Shown piece by piece: positions 29,278 to 38,253 of a stretch of DNA of 64,000 nt. Every line of letters starts with the position of its first letter. The first letter of the stretch is position 1. The position numbers and the translations under genes are program-made. Under the pieces are notes generated by a model. That model did not search any database. It worked only from the letters and a program-made list of their open reading frames with translations, and was not told the DNA's origin. This DNA is from JAAYYY01 sp964579295 (lineage in GTDB: Bacteria > Chloroflexota > Anaerolineae > Promineifilales > Promineifilaceae), in contig CAZOGK010000001.1 in the NCBI GenBank assembly GCA_964579295.1, positions 1-64,000 of the forward strand, given 5' to 3'.

Positions 29278-31440
29278 ATGGCGCGAAACAGCTCGCGAAC
29301 CAGAACACAGCGACAGGCCGAGCCGCCCCACACCTGGGATGAGCGGCTTATCCAGATGCTGCTACCGCGCCGCTCGGAGATTGGCGGGCTGCTGCTGCTT
29401 CTGCTGGCGTTGATGACACTGCTTGCCCTGGTAGGCCTGGCCGGCGATAGCTGGGTCCACGTCTGGGCCGGCTACTGGCGGCAGTTCGTCGGCTGGGCGG
29501 CTTACCCGCTCTGGCTGCTGCTGGGCGCCTGCGGACTGTACATTATCCTGCGGCGCGTGCTGCCCTTTCGCCTGCATCCGGTCCAGCTTTTAGGGATGGA
29601 ACTTGTGCTGCTGGCCCTGCTGCCGTTGAGCTACCTGGTCAGCGGCGGCTCCCTGGAAAACGCCGCCGCCGGCCGCTCTGGCGGGCTGGTGGCCTGGGCG
29701 CTGGCCTCGCCGGTGCGCGACTATCTGGGCGGGCTGCTGACAGCGCTCTTTTACCTGCTGCTGCTTGCCTGGGGCGTGTCGCTGGCGGCGCGCTGGGGCT
29801 GGCACGACGCGGTCCACGCCATGCGGCGGCTGTCGGCGGCGCTGCAGCGCTGGTCGCACTCTCTGGAGCCGCCTTTCCGGCCGGTGGCCCCGCCGCCGCT
29901 GCCGGCGCGCACGGTGCGGCCGGGGCGCGAAACCGAGGCGCCGTCGGCGCCCGCGGCGACGCTGATTGACCGCGACGACACGCTGCCGCCCCTGGAGCTG
30001 CTCGAGCCGGGCGCGCTCATTCATCTCAGCGACGGGGAACTCAACGCCAAGAAGGCCATCATCGAGCGCACGCTGCACGACTTCGGCCTGCGCGGCGAAG
30101 TGACCGAGATCCGTCGCGGCCCGGCCGTCACACAATTTGGCATCACGCCCGGCTACCTGGATGGTGTAGGGCCGGACGGCGAGCCGAAGGCGCAGAAAGT
30201 GCGCATCAACCAGATAGCGGCGCTGCGCAAGGATTTCTCGCTGGCGCTAGCTGTGCCGCGCCTGCGCATCGAGGCGCCGGTGCCGGGACGCGGCACGGTA
30301 GGCATCGAGGTGCCTAACAGCGATATTACCGCCGTGCGCCTGCGCACTGTGCTGGAGTCGCCCGCTTTCTACCGGCTAGACTCGCCCCTGGCGGTGGCGC
30401 TGGGGCAGGGTGTTTCCGGCGCGCCCATTGCCCTGGATCTGGCTAAGATGCCGCACTTGCTCATCGCCGGTACGACCGGTTCCGGTAAGTCGGTCTGCCT
30501 CAACGCCTTTATTAGCTGCATCGTCTTCAATAACACGCCGGACCAGGTGCGGCTGGTGATGATTGATCCTAAGAAGGTAGAGCTAATCCGCTTTAACGGG
30601 CTGCCGCACCTGCTGGGTAAGGTCGAGGTTGAGCACGAGCGGGTGACAGGCGTGCTGCGCTGGCTGATCATGGAGATGGAGCGGCGCTATGAGGCCTTCT
30701 CCCATCTCGGCGCCCGCCACCTGGAATCCTACAATGACAAGGTGCGCCAGCGCGGCGGGAGCGAGCCGCTGCCTTATATTGCCGTCTTTGTCGACGAGCT
30801 GGCCGACCTGATGGCTATCTACGGCGACGAGGTAGAGCGGGCTCTCTGCCGCCTGGCGCAGATGGCCCGGGCGACCGGTATCCATCTCGTCCTGGCGACG
30901 CAGCGCCCCTCTACCGACGTGATTACCGGCCTGATCAAGGCCAACTTCCCGGCGCGCATTAGCTTTGCCGTGACCTCCAATGTCGACTCGCGTGTGATTC
31001 TGGATACGGTCGGCGCCGAGCAGCTCCTGGGGCGCGGCGACATGCTCTTCCTCAGCCCGGAAGCGAGCGAGCCGGTGCGCGTGCAGGGCTGCTGGGTGGA
31101 CGACAACGAGATCGACCGGGTTGTCGCCTACTGGCAGCGCGAGCTACCGCCGCTGGAAGAAGAAGCGCCCTGGGAGCGGCTGCTGGCGCGGCGCGAGGTG
31201 ATTGCCGAGACAGACGATCTGCTGGAAGAGGCCATCGCTCTGGCCAAAAAGGTAGATACCATCTCCACGTCGCTGATCCAGCGCCGGCTGCGGGTGGGCT
31301 ACCCGCGCGCGGCCCGGCTCATGGAAGCGCTCTACGAGCTGGATCTGGTGGAGGACCCGAAGGAAGGGGGGCGCACCCGGCGCACCTTTGTCGAGGAAGG
31401 TGACGACCCGCTGGACAATCTGCTCGACAGGCGCCAATAG
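29278..31440 (+). CDS. ftsK: DNA translocase FtsK/SpoIIIE
   Basis: A 720-residue translocase with four N-terminal membrane segments (about 25-175), a short Pro/Arg-rich linker, then the alpha/beta motor. Walker A GTTGSGKS is at about 398-405 and Walker B AVFVDELADLM near 503. ATQRPSTDVITGLIKANFPARI near 540 is typical of the family. A C-terminal winged-helix gamma domain (about 640-700, STSLIQRRLRVGYPRAARLMEALYELDLV) reads KOPS-like sites. The linker is much shorter than in E. coli FtsK, as in SpoIIIE/SftA-like proteins. I use the ATG at 29278, with a GGAGA ribosome site. Confidence 0.95.
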   Translation: MARNSSRTRTQRQAEPPHTWDERLIQMLLPRRSEIGGLLLLLLALMTLLALVGLAGDSWVHVWAGYWRQFVGWAAYPLWLLLGACGLYIILRRVLPFRLHPVQLLGMELVLLALLPLSYLVSGGSLENAAAGRSGGLVAWALASPVRDYLGGLLTALFYLLLLAWGVSLAARWGWHDAVHAMRRLSAALQRWSHSLEPPFRPVAPPPLPARTVRPGRETEAPSAPAATLIDRDDTLPPLELLEPGALIHLSDGELNAKKAIIERTLHDFGLRGEVTEIRRGPAVTQFGITPGYLDGVGPDGEPKAQKVRINQIAALRKDFSLALAVPRLRIEAPVPGRGTVGIEVPNSDITAVRLRTVLESPAFYRLDSPLAVALGQGVSGAPIALDLAKMPHLLIAGTTGSGKSVCLNAFISCIVFNNTPDQVRLVMIDPKKVELIRFNGLPHLLGKVEVEHERVTGVLRWLIMEMERRYEAFSHLGARHLESYNDKVRQRGGSEPLPYIAVFVDELADLMAIYGDEVERALCRLAQMARATGIHLVLATQRPSTDVITGLIKANFPARISFAVTSNVDSRVILDTVGAEQLLGRGDMLFLSPEASEPVRVQGCWVDDNEIDRVVAYWQRELPPLEEEAPWERLLARREVIAETDDLLEEAIALAKKVDTISTSLIQRRLRVGYPRAARLMEALYELDLVEDPKEGGRTRRTFVEEGDDPLDNLLDRRQ

Positions 31441-31448
31441 CGGGCGGC

Positions 31449-32558
31449 TTACTCTGCCGGCGGGTAGTGGCTGAGAAAGGCGTCCGCGTATGCCTTAAGC
31501 GAGCCCTCGAGAATGGCGGCGCGCATGCTGGCCATGAGCTGCAGCAGAAAGTGGATGTTGTGCGTGGTCAGCAGCACGTGCGCCAGGATCTCGTTGCTGC
31601 GCACCAGGTGGTGGAGATAGGCCCGGCTAAAGTGGGTGCAGGTATAGCAGGCGCATGCCGGGTCCAGTGGTTCCGGATCGTTGCGGAAGCGGGCGTTGCG
31701 CAGGTTCAGGCGGTCGCCCAGCACGGTAGCCGAGCCGTGGCGCGCCAGGCGGGTGGGCAGCACGCAGTCGAAGATATCGACGCCGCGCAGCACGCCGTTG
31801 ACCAGATCTTCCGGCGCGCCGACGCCCATCAGATAGCGCGGCTTATCAGGGGGCAGCAGCGGGTGCAGCCAATCGAGCACCTGGTGCATCTGGGCCTTGG
31901 TCTCGCCGACTGCCAGGCCGCCGATGGCGTAGCCGGGCAGATCGATGCCCGTGACGAACTGGGCGCTCTGCTCGCGCAGGTCGCGGAAGATGCCGCCCTG
32001 GGCGATGCCGAACAGCGCCTGATCGGTCCGGCTCTTGGCGGCGACGCAGCGCTCCAGCCAGCTATGCGTGCGCACCAACGAGCGCGCCACATAGTCGTAG
32101 TCGGTCGGCGGCGGGCACTCGTCAAAGGCCATGATGATGTCCGCGCCGAGGTTCTCCTGAATCTCCACGCTCTTCTCCGGCGTGAAGCGGTGGTAAGAGC
32201 CGTCAATGTGCGACTGGAAGGTCACGCCCTCGTCGTCAATGCGGCGCGTCTCGCTGAGGCTGAAGACCTGAAAGCCGCCGCTGTCGGTCAGAATCGGCCC
32301 GTCCCAGGCCATAAAGCGGTGCAGCCCGCCCATCTCGCGCACGATCTCGTCGCCCGGCCGCAGGTAGAGGTGATAGGTGTTACTGAGGATGAGGCTGGCG
32401 CCCATCGCCGCCAGATCCGCAGGCTTCATCGCCTTCACCGTAGCTGCGGTGCCTACCGGCGCAAAGACCGGCGTCTCGATAGCGCCGTGCGGCGTGGCAA
32501 AACGCCCGGCGCGCGCGTTGGTCTGGGGATCGGTAGCGAGTAACTCAAACTCAAACAT
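31449..32558 (-). CDS. tgt: tRNA-guanine transglycosylase
   Basis: A 369-residue TIM-barrel enzyme that exchanges guanine 34 for preQ1 in tRNAs for Asp, Asn, His and Tyr. The base-binding motif DSGGFQVFSL is near 90, LMGVGAPEDLVNGVLRGVDIFDCVLPTR near 235-262 has the nucleophile Asp, and the zinc site CACYTC with a downstream His (YLHH) is near 300-325. The start is the ATG at 32556-32558; no clear ribosome site is seen. Longer readings upstream enter plsC and encode nothing family-like. Confidence 0.95.
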   Translation of the reverse strand: MFEFELLATDPQTNARAGRFATPHGAIETPVFAPVGTAATVKAMKPADLAAMGASLILSNTYHLYLRPGDEIVREMGGLHRFMAWDGPILTDSGGFQVFSLSETRRIDDEGVTFQSHIDGSYHRFTPEKSVEIQENLGADIIMAFDECPPPTDYDYVARSLVRTHSWLERCVAAKSRTDQALFGIAQGGIFRDLREQSAQFVTGIDLPGYAIGGLAVGETKAQMHQVLDWLHPLLPPDKPRYLMGVGAPEDLVNGVLRGVDIFDCVLPTRLARHGSATVLGDRLNLRNARFRNDPEPLDPACACYTCTHFSRAYLHHLVRSNEILAHVLLTTHNIHFLLQLMASMRAAILEGSLKAYADAFLSHYPPAE

Positions 32559-32583
32559 GGTGCATGCTCTGGCTCTGGCGCGT

Positions 32584-33345
32584 TCAGCGACCGGCCGGCC
32601 GCGAGGGCGCGTTGAGATAATCATAGGGGTAGATGGCCGCTTCCTGCGCGGCGGCCACCAGCGCCGGATCGTCGGCATAGACGCCGCGTCGCTCCGGCGG
32701 CAACAGCGCGGCGATCTCTTTCATCATTGTCTCGCCGAGCGCGTCCAGCGCTTCGCGCCCGGCACGTCCGCGCGGTGCCGTAGGGAAGGGACCAAATGGA
32801 ATTCCGATACGGGCGGTGACGGTGGCCCGCCTGCCTCGACGCAGCGCCGGAAAGATGTCTATCAACCCGTCGAGCCCAATGGGCAACAGGTGGGCGCCGG
32901 TCTGGGCCGCCAGATAAGCGGTGCCGGGGCGGGCCGGGCGCAACACCCGGGCCCACGAGCCGCCTTCTGGAAAGATAGCCAGGATGCCGTCCTGGTCCAT
33001 AACCGCCTGGGCCGCGTGCATGGCCGTGCGCGAGACCGAGCCGCGGCGCACGGCGTAGTAGCCCCATAGCCGCGGTATCCATTTCACCACAGCGGCGGCA
33101 TCGACAAGCTGAAAGCCGCCCAGGAACTCCACGGGCCAGGGCACGGAGGCGACGAGGGCCGCTGTGTCTAGCGGGCTGAAATGGTTGGCGACGACCAGCA
33201 GCGGCCCTTCGCTGGGCAGGTTTTCCCGGCCCACGATGCGGAAATCGGCCAGGGTGCGCAGGGCCAACCGCGCCAGCGCCTGCATCGAGCGGCGGATGAG
33301 GCGGCGGCGGGGATACGGGTATTGCTTGGTCGAAGCGTTCATCAT
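32584..33345 (-). CDS. plsC: 1-acylglycerol-3-phosphate acyltransferase, PlsC family
   Basis: A 253-residue acyltransferase with the NHX4D motif NHFSPLD near 54, the glycerophosphate-binding block RRGSVSR near 98, and FPEGG near 124. A hydrophobic N-terminal stretch (about 20-35) could anchor it to the membrane. It acylates lysophosphatidate or a related acceptor, fitting with the fatty-acid genes in the window. It lies 25 bases upstream of tgt on the same strand. Confidence 0.88.
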   Translation of the reverse strand: MMNASTKQYPYPRRRLIRRSMQALARLALRTLADFRIVGRENLPSEGPLLVVANHFSPLDTAALVASVPWPVEFLGGFQLVDAAAVVKWIPRLWGYYAVRRGSVSRTAMHAAQAVMDQDGILAIFPEGGSWARVLRPARPGTAYLAAQTGAHLLPIGLDGLIDIFPALRRGRRATVTARIGIPFGPFPTAPRGRAGREALDALGETMMKEIAALLPPERRGVYADDPALVAAAQEAAIYPYDYLNAPSRPAGR

Positions 33346-33434
33346 CTTCCGTGGCTAGCGGACATTGGGCCGATTCTAGCACTCGCCTGCAACCTGACCA
33401 GCCTGCGCACGTAGTGAGAGACGGCAGCCGTCTA

Positions 33435-33462
33435 TTGCGTTCTCAAGGCGACTGTTTACAAT
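33435..33462 (+). promoter_or_regulatory. Promoter giving a leaderless transcript
   Basis: TTGCGT (33435-33440), 16-base spacer, TACAAT (33457-33462). Predicted start near 33469; the next in-frame ATG is at 33472, which would leave about three untranslated bases. Confidence 0.6.
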
Positions 33463-33471
33463 GTGATGAGT

Positions 33472-34650
33472 ATGAAGCCGCCCGACGTACACGCCCACAG
33501 TCTGCGCCGCCTCGAGGTAGATAGCTGGACAGCCGTCCTCGCACAAGAGGAGGAGCTGGAGCATGTCGCCGTCAGGGAGGTGGTTGCCGAGGCCATTCCT
33601 GGACAGCGCCATACCCGTTTCCTGGTGACTGTGGCCGGGCAGCCGGACGTTGTGCCCCTGTGGGCTACCGAAACCACGGCTGTTGAAGCCGCCTTCTATC
33701 GCGAGATTGGCCCGCGAATTCCCCGGCTGCTGCCGCGCTGCTGGTGGCAGCAGGAGAGTGAGGCCGGCGGCTGGCTCCTCTTGGACGAAGCGCCCAGCTA
33801 CCGCCCGTCGCAGCATTGGACGGCGGACGATGTCGAGAAGGTGATCGCCATGCTGGCGAGCCTCCACGCTACATTCTGGCAGCAGCAGGAGCAGCTGGAC
33901 GGCTATGCCTGGCTGCCGCAGCCGTGGCAGCCGCAGCGGGCGGCCCCCGCGCCCGGCTACCTGGAGGCCTGGCGTTTCTGGGACAAGATGACCGGCGGCG
34001 GGCGGGCGCTCTCGTACCAGGCAGTGCGCAATGCGGGCGGCATGGCGCCGGCGCTCATCCGCGCCGCCGCCGGGCTGGAAGTCTTGCGCCGTCTGCGCGG
34101 CTGGCCGGGCGTCATCGAGCGGCAGCACCTGGAAGCGTTGACGGCGCTGCTGGACGATCCCCTGCCCATGCTGCATCCGCTGCGCCAGCAACCGGCGACA
34201 CTGGTTCACGGTAATCCGGCGCCGCGCCACTGGCGGCTGGCATTGTGGGGCGAGCGCCGCCTCACCGACTGGCGTACTGTTGCCGGCGGGCCCGGCATCT
34301 GGGACCTGGTACGCTTCGTCGAAGCGGCAGCGCCTTACGACTGGCCGGTGGACGCGCAGACGATGATCGACAGTTATTTGCTGCGGCTGCACGTCGGCCT
34401 GCCGGGCTTTGACAGCCGCGCCGCACGCCAGGCGCTGCCGGCTGCCCTCTGTCTCTACGTCATCACCGCCTGGCTGCCGCGCTTTGCCGAATGGTTCCAG
34501 CCATTTGTGCATAGCCCGCGCACCTGGGCCAGCCTGCTGGCGGCCGGGCCGGAAGAGCTGATCGCCCGGGATTGCGCCCATTTGGCGGCGCACCGCCCCT
34601 ATCTCACCGGCCTGTTCACCCGCTTCTGGCGTGCCAGCAATATGCTCTAG
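33472..34650 (+). CDS. Phosphotransferase-fold protein with altered active site
   Basis: A 392-residue protein with the aminoglycoside/choline-kinase-like fold: small lobe (about 20-110), hinge near GGWLLLDEAP, helix DVEKVIAMLASLHATFW near 118-135, and the catalytic region LVHGNPAPRHW near 242. The Brenner motif HGDxxxxN reads HGNPAPRH, so the catalytic Asp is Asn and the metal-binding Asn is His. The later Asp-Trp pair (LTDWRTV near 262) is kept. It may be a pseudokinase or bind an unusual ligand. Two ATG/GTG codons lie just upstream (33463, 33466), but the promoter position favours 33472. Confidence 0.7.
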   Translation: MKPPDVHAHSLRRLEVDSWTAVLAQEEELEHVAVREVVAEAIPGQRHTRFLVTVAGQPDVVPLWATETTAVEAAFYREIGPRIPRLLPRCWWQQESEAGGWLLLDEAPSYRPSQHWTADDVEKVIAMLASLHATFWQQQEQLDGYAWLPQPWQPQRAAPAPGYLEAWRFWDKMTGGGRALSYQAVRNAGGMAPALIRAAAGLEVLRRLRGWPGVIERQHLEALTALLDDPLPMLHPLRQQPATLVHGNPAPRHWRLALWGERRLTDWRTVAGGPGIWDLVRFVEAAAPYDWPVDAQTMIDSYLLRLHVGLPGFDSRAARQALPAALCLYVITAWLPRFAEWFQPFVHSPRTWASLLAAGPEELIARDCAHLAAHRPYLTGLFTRFWRASNML

Positions 34651-34698
34651 CTGGCGAGGCGGCGCGCCGCGCCAACCCAGCCACCGAGGGTATGAGCC

Positions 34699-35223
34699 GT
34701 GAACCTTTTGCTGCAGACGATTAGCTTTGCCGTTGCGGTGCTGTTTATCCTGGTAGGCATGGTCGGCACCGTGCTGCCCATTCTGCCTGGCACCTTGCTC
34801 ATTTGGCTCACCGTCTTCTTTTTCTACATCGTCGAGCGGTGGCTGGGCTTCGCGGCCATTGACCCGGTCAGCTTCGGCGCCATTACGGCGATTGCCCTCG
34901 TCGCCGGCACGTCTGACTTCTGGCTGCCCATGCTGGGCGCGCGCCGTAGCGGTTCGTCGCGGCGGGCTATGCTCGCCGGCATGATTGGGGCCGTCATCGG
35001 CACCTTTGCCCTGCCCATCCCCCTGGTCGGCACTATTGTCGGCTACGCGGCTGGCGTCTTGCTGGGCGAATACCAGAAGCACGGGGAGTGGGAGCGCGCA
35101 TTACGCGCCAGCGCCGGGGGTCTGGCCGGCTGGGGCGCCGCCACCTTATTGCAGCTGGGAGCCGGCCTGCTTATCCTCATTCTATTTATCTGGCAGGTTG
35201 CGGCTTATCATCAGGGAGGCTGA
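34699..35223 (+). CDS. DUF456-family membrane protein
   Basis: A 174-residue membrane protein with five hydrophobic segments and the family pattern ILVGMVGTVLPILPGTLLIW (about 18-37), Gly-rich GTSDFWLPMLGARRSGSSRRAM and GAVIGTFALPIPLVGTIVGYAAG. The function is unknown. It uses a GTG start with a GAGGGT site upstream. It follows the phosphotransferase-fold gene by 48 bases and precedes another membrane protein by 26, so the three may form an operon. Confidence 0.82.
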   Translation: MNLLLQTISFAVAVLFILVGMVGTVLPILPGTLLIWLTVFFFYIVERWLGFAAIDPVSFGAITAIALVAGTSDFWLPMLGARRSGSSRRAMLAGMIGAVIGTFALPIPLVGTIVGYAAGVLLGEYQKHGEWERALRASAGGLAGWGAATLLQLGAGLLILILFIWQVAAYHQGG

Positions 35224-35249
35224 TCCCCGCCGCCCGCCAGGAGACAACC

Positions 35250-35672
35250 GTGATCAATCTGGAAGAACTGCGCCCGCTGCTGACCATCGTCCTCATCTGG
35301 ATGGGCGTCAGCTTGCTGCTGGCAATCCTGCTCTTTGTACTGGTCATCCGGCGGCTCGGCCGGCTAAACATCCCGCCCAACGCCAGTTTTGCCGAGACAC
35401 TGGCATATACGCCGTTTCTCGTCGTGGTGTTCGTCGATCTGCTCGACTGGGGCCTGGATATCCTGGCGGCGCCGTTCAGCTGGGTGGTGCTGGATAGACT
35501 GGGGCTGAAGGCGCTGCGCAACGTGGCGGCGCTGGAGGCGCTGATCCCGTTTACGCAGCCTATCCCCACCCTGACGGCCGCATGGTTCTGGGTGCGGCTC
35601 TTCGGCCCCGACCGGCTGCCGCCGCTGCCCCAGGACGCGCGCCCGCCGGACAAGCGCAAGCAGCCCGGCTAA
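35250..35672 (+). CDS. Small two-helix membrane protein
   Basis: A 140-residue protein with hydrophobic segments at about 8-32 and 45-70 and a moderately hydrophobic C-terminal half ending in a charged tail (PPDKRKQPG). I do not recognise a family. The start is the GTG at 35250-35252, preceded by AGGAGA; upstream in-frame codons overlap the previous gene and look random. Cotranscription with the DUF456 gene is likely. Confidence 0.65.
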   Translation: MINLEELRPLLTIVLIWMGVSLLLAILLFVLVIRRLGRLNIPPNASFAETLAYTPFLVVVFVDLLDWGLDILAAPFSWVVLDRLGLKALRNVAALEALIPFTQPIPTLTAAWFWVRLFGPDRLPPLPQDARPPDKRKQPG

Positions 35673-35699
35673 CTGGCGCGAACGGACGAAGCGCCCGGC

Positions 35700-35924
35700 T
35701 CAGTGCGGCGCGAGCAGCTGGATATCCTGAGCGACGGCGCGCTCCAGCGATAGCATCGTCTCCCCGACCCAGACGATAAAAACCGGCTTGCGCTGCTGCA
35801 GACGGATGAGGCTGCCGGGCACGACGCCCAGCGAGGCCAGCTTCATCAGCCGCCCGCTATCTTCACTATTGACCTGCGCGATGCGCGCGCTCTGCCCTGG
35901 CTGCAAATCAACTAGCGTCAACAT
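35700..35924 (-). CDS. feoA: FeoA-like protein
   Basis: A 74-residue SH3-like protein of the FeoA family: TLVDLQPGQSARIAQV at the start, GRLMKLASLGVVPGSLIRLQQR in the middle, and the VGETMLSLERAVAQDI strand pair at the end. FeoA assists the ferrous iron transporter FeoB. It is the last gene of feoB-Cys-protein-feoA, the reverse of the common feoA-feoB order, with gaps of 3 bases. Confidence 0.9.
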   Translation of the reverse strand: MLTLVDLQPGQSARIAQVNSEDSGRLMKLASLGVVPGSLIRLQQRKPVFIVWVGETMLSLERAVAQDIQLLAPH

Positions 35925-35927
35925 CTG

Positions 35928-36137
35928 TTAACCCTCCAGCGCCGGCTGCTTGCCCAGCGCCGTCTTTAGCCTGAGCAGCAGATTGACCGTGCCCGAACGG
36001 CTCTCGTCCACCGTCTGGTAGCCACAGTTGGGGCAGCAGACGAGGTGGCAGCCGGCTGCCAGCGGGCATTTGCCGTAACAGGCCAGCGCTCCCCCGTCAA
36101 ACTCATAACCACATAGGGCGCAGGTCATTCGTTTCAT
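35928..36137 (-). CDS. Small Cys-rich metal-binding-like protein in the feo operon
   Basis: A 69-residue protein with eight cysteines: CALC (6-9), then CYGKC (20-24), a single Cys near 30, and CCPNC (34-38), followed by a polar tail. The two outer Cys pairs look like a zinc-ribbon or Fe-S binding knuckle. It lies between feoB and feoA with gaps of 3 bases on each side, so a role in Fe(II) transport or its control (FeoC-like) is likely. I do not assign a family. Confidence 0.75.
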   Translation of the reverse strand: MKRMTCALCGYEFDGGALACYGKCPLAAGCHLVCCPNCGYQTVDESRSGTVNLLLRLKTALGKQPALEG

Positions 36138-36140
36138 AAC

Positions 36141-38105
36141 TCAGAAAGTAATATCCAGTAGCCGCAGCGCCAGGTTGACCAGAGCGCCGACGGCAAAAGC
36201 CAGCGGGAAGACAGTGGCCGCGACCCAGATGGCCGTTCGCCGCCCGTGCTCGCGTACAATCATCAGCAGGTTGGCGATGCAGGGAATAAAGAGCGTGATG
36301 ACCACCAGACTGACGACGAGCTGGTCCGTCGCCAGCAGACCGCTACGGGCCATATTAAAGAGACCGGCGGCGCCGAAGTCGCGGCGCAGGAAGCCGATCA
36401 GGAAGACACCGGCTGTTTCGCCCGGCAAACCGAGTAGTCCTGTCACCAGCGGCGCCATCAGCCGCTCGAGCCAGATAAGCGCCCCGGTCCTGTCGAGCAA
36501 AAAGAGGACTGTCGTGCCCAGGATGAAGAGAGGCAGCACCTCCTTCATGTACCATTCCAGGCGAGCCACCGTCTTGACGATAATGTTGCCTAACTGCGGA
36601 CGGCGCACCGGCGGCAGCTCCAGGATAAAGTCGGAGGTGCGGCCCGGAAGCAGGCGGGCCGCCAGCCAGCCCACGGCGAAGAGCGTGCCCAGGACGACAG
36701 CCAGCCAGAGGGCAATGGCCGGACCAGTGAGAATGGCAGCCATGCCCATCAGCACGCCCAGCTGGGCCGAACAGGGAACGCCCAGCGCCAGCAGCAGCGT
36801 CACCTGCACCCGCTCTCTGCGTGTTTCCAGGATGCGGGTGGTGAGGGTAGCCATTGTGTCGCAGCCGAGACCGAGGATCATGGGTAAGACGGCCTTGCCA
36901 TTCAGACCCATCGCCTGAAAGGGCCGGTTGGCCATGACGGCCAGCCGCGGCAGGTAGCCGGAGTCTTCGAGGATGCTGAAGGCCAGGAAGAAGGTGAGCA
37001 CTATGGGCAGCACGATGGCAATGCCATAGCTGAGGGCCATCGTCACCAGACCGTACTCCCCGGCGAGGAAGTCGCGCAGCAGCGGCCAGGGCAGGAAGGC
37101 GACCAGCCGGCTGACGGTGGGGTTGATCAGCTCGCCGAAGAAGACGTTTTCCATCCAGTTAACCAGCGTGCCGGCGCCGAGTACGCCCACAAAGTAATAG
37201 AGCGCAAGCAGGACGGCGGCGAGAAACGGCCAGCCCCAGAGCGGGTGGACCATGAGATGGCCGACGCGCTCCTGGAGACTGACGCGGCGCTCGGCCGGCG
37301 CGCGATAGACTTCGGCCAGGATACAGTCGGCGCACTTCAGGCGTTGCCGGGCAATCACGTAGCCCAATGGCTGATCGTAGCGTGCGGCCGTGGCGGCGAC
37401 AATGGCGTCGATCTGCTCGTGCATCTCCGCCGCTGCCTCGCGGTTTGCCAGGGCATCCGGATCATTTGAGAGAAGGGCCAGGGCCAGCGCCCGCTTGCCC
37501 GGCCATTCCGCCGGGAGCAGGGCCGAAATCTCGGCAATGGCCTGCTCGATGGCGCCGTCGTAGCGGATGCGGTAGCTGACCGGACGCGGCTGTTGCAGCT
37601 TGGCCTGCAGCTCGTCCAGCCCGGCGCCGCGGGTGGCGACGGTCGAAACCACCTCGCTCCCCAGGATCTGTCCCAGGCGGGCGGTATCGACGTCGATCCC
37701 GGCAGCGGCCGCTTCGTCGGCCATGTTCAGAGCCAGGACAGCGGGCAGTTCGTGCTCGGCCAGCTGGAAGGTTAGCTGCAGCGCCCGGCGCAGGTTCTTA
37801 CTGTCGGCTACCTGCAGCACTGCCCACGGCCGCTCCTGCAGCAAGACGTCACGCGCCACCCGTTCGTCGTCGGAGCGCGCCAGCAGGCTCTGGATGCCCG
37901 GCGTGTCGATCAGGTCGACCACCTCGCCGTTGAGATGGAGCTGCCCGCGTGCCACCTCGACCGTCGTGCCGGGATAGTTGGAGATATCGACCCGTCGCCC
38001 GGTGAATGCTGAGAAGAGGGCCGACTTGCCGACGTTGGGATTGCCCATGAGGACAACGGGGCGTCCGCCGGGGGAAAGTGCGCAGGTAGTACCGTGGCAA
38101 TGCAT
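36141..38105 (-). CDS. feoB: Ferrous iron transport protein B
   Basis: A 654-residue transporter. The N-terminal G domain has G1 GNPNVGKS (21-28), DTPG near 63 (G3), and NMAD near 113 (G4). A helical GDI-like region (about 180-260) follows, then some ten membrane helices with the two Gate-type regions; SGYLPRLAVM near 385 and GLGCDTMATLTTRILETRRER near 425 are characteristic. It imports Fe(II). The N-terminus MHCHGTTC is rich in possible metal ligands. The ATG has an AGGA site. Two palindromes upstream may bind a DtxR-type regulator. Confidence 0.95.
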   Translation of the reverse strand: MHCHGTTCALSPGGRPVVLMGNPNVGKSALFSAFTGRRVDISNYPGTTVEVARGQLHLNGEVVDLIDTPGIQSLLARSDDERVARDVLLQERPWAVLQVADSKNLRRALQLTFQLAEHELPAVLALNMADEAAAAGIDVDTARLGQILGSEVVSTVATRGAGLDELQAKLQQPRPVSYRIRYDGAIEQAIAEISALLPAEWPGKRALALALLSNDPDALANREAAAEMHEQIDAIVAATAARYDQPLGYVIARQRLKCADCILAEVYRAPAERRVSLQERVGHLMVHPLWGWPFLAAVLLALYYFVGVLGAGTLVNWMENVFFGELINPTVSRLVAFLPWPLLRDFLAGEYGLVTMALSYGIAIVLPIVLTFFLAFSILEDSGYLPRLAVMANRPFQAMGLNGKAVLPMILGLGCDTMATLTTRILETRRERVQVTLLLALGVPCSAQLGVLMGMAAILTGPAIALWLAVVLGTLFAVGWLAARLLPGRTSDFILELPPVRRPQLGNIIVKTVARLEWYMKEVLPLFILGTTVLFLLDRTGALIWLERLMAPLVTGLLGLPGETAGVFLIGFLRRDFGAAGLFNMARSGLLATDQLVVSLVVITLFIPCIANLLMIVREHGRRTAIWVAATVFPLAFAVGALVNLALRLLDITF

Positions 38106-38127
38106 ATGCTGTCCTAATCAAGAAGTT

Positions 38128-38163
38128 TAAGGCAAACCTTACATCGCTATTTTAGGTTTTCCT
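38128..38163. promoter_or_regulatory. Possible DtxR-type operator pair upstream of feoB
   Basis: TAAGG-CAAA-CCTTA (38128-38141) is a perfect inverted repeat, and AGG-TTTT-CCT (38154-38163, within TTTAGGTTTTCCTG) is a shorter one, with centres 24 bases apart. Both resemble halves of DtxR/IdeR boxes (TTAGG...CCTAA). They lie in the 5' region of the feo genes, where an iron regulator is expected. Binding is inferred. Confidence 0.5.
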
Positions 38164-38253
38164 GTGGATTCCTGGCAGAGTGATGCATCACCTCCTACCG
38201 GTGACAAATGTCATAAGTTGGCAGCGGCCAGCGGCGTGTGGTACGGTCAGAGC

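Noticed and set aside
33376..35082. A 568-codon minus-strand open frame opposite the phosphotransferase-fold gene
   Set aside because: It is rich in Arg, Gln and His with no domain pattern, while the plus strand carries recognisable proteins, a promoter and ribosome sites.
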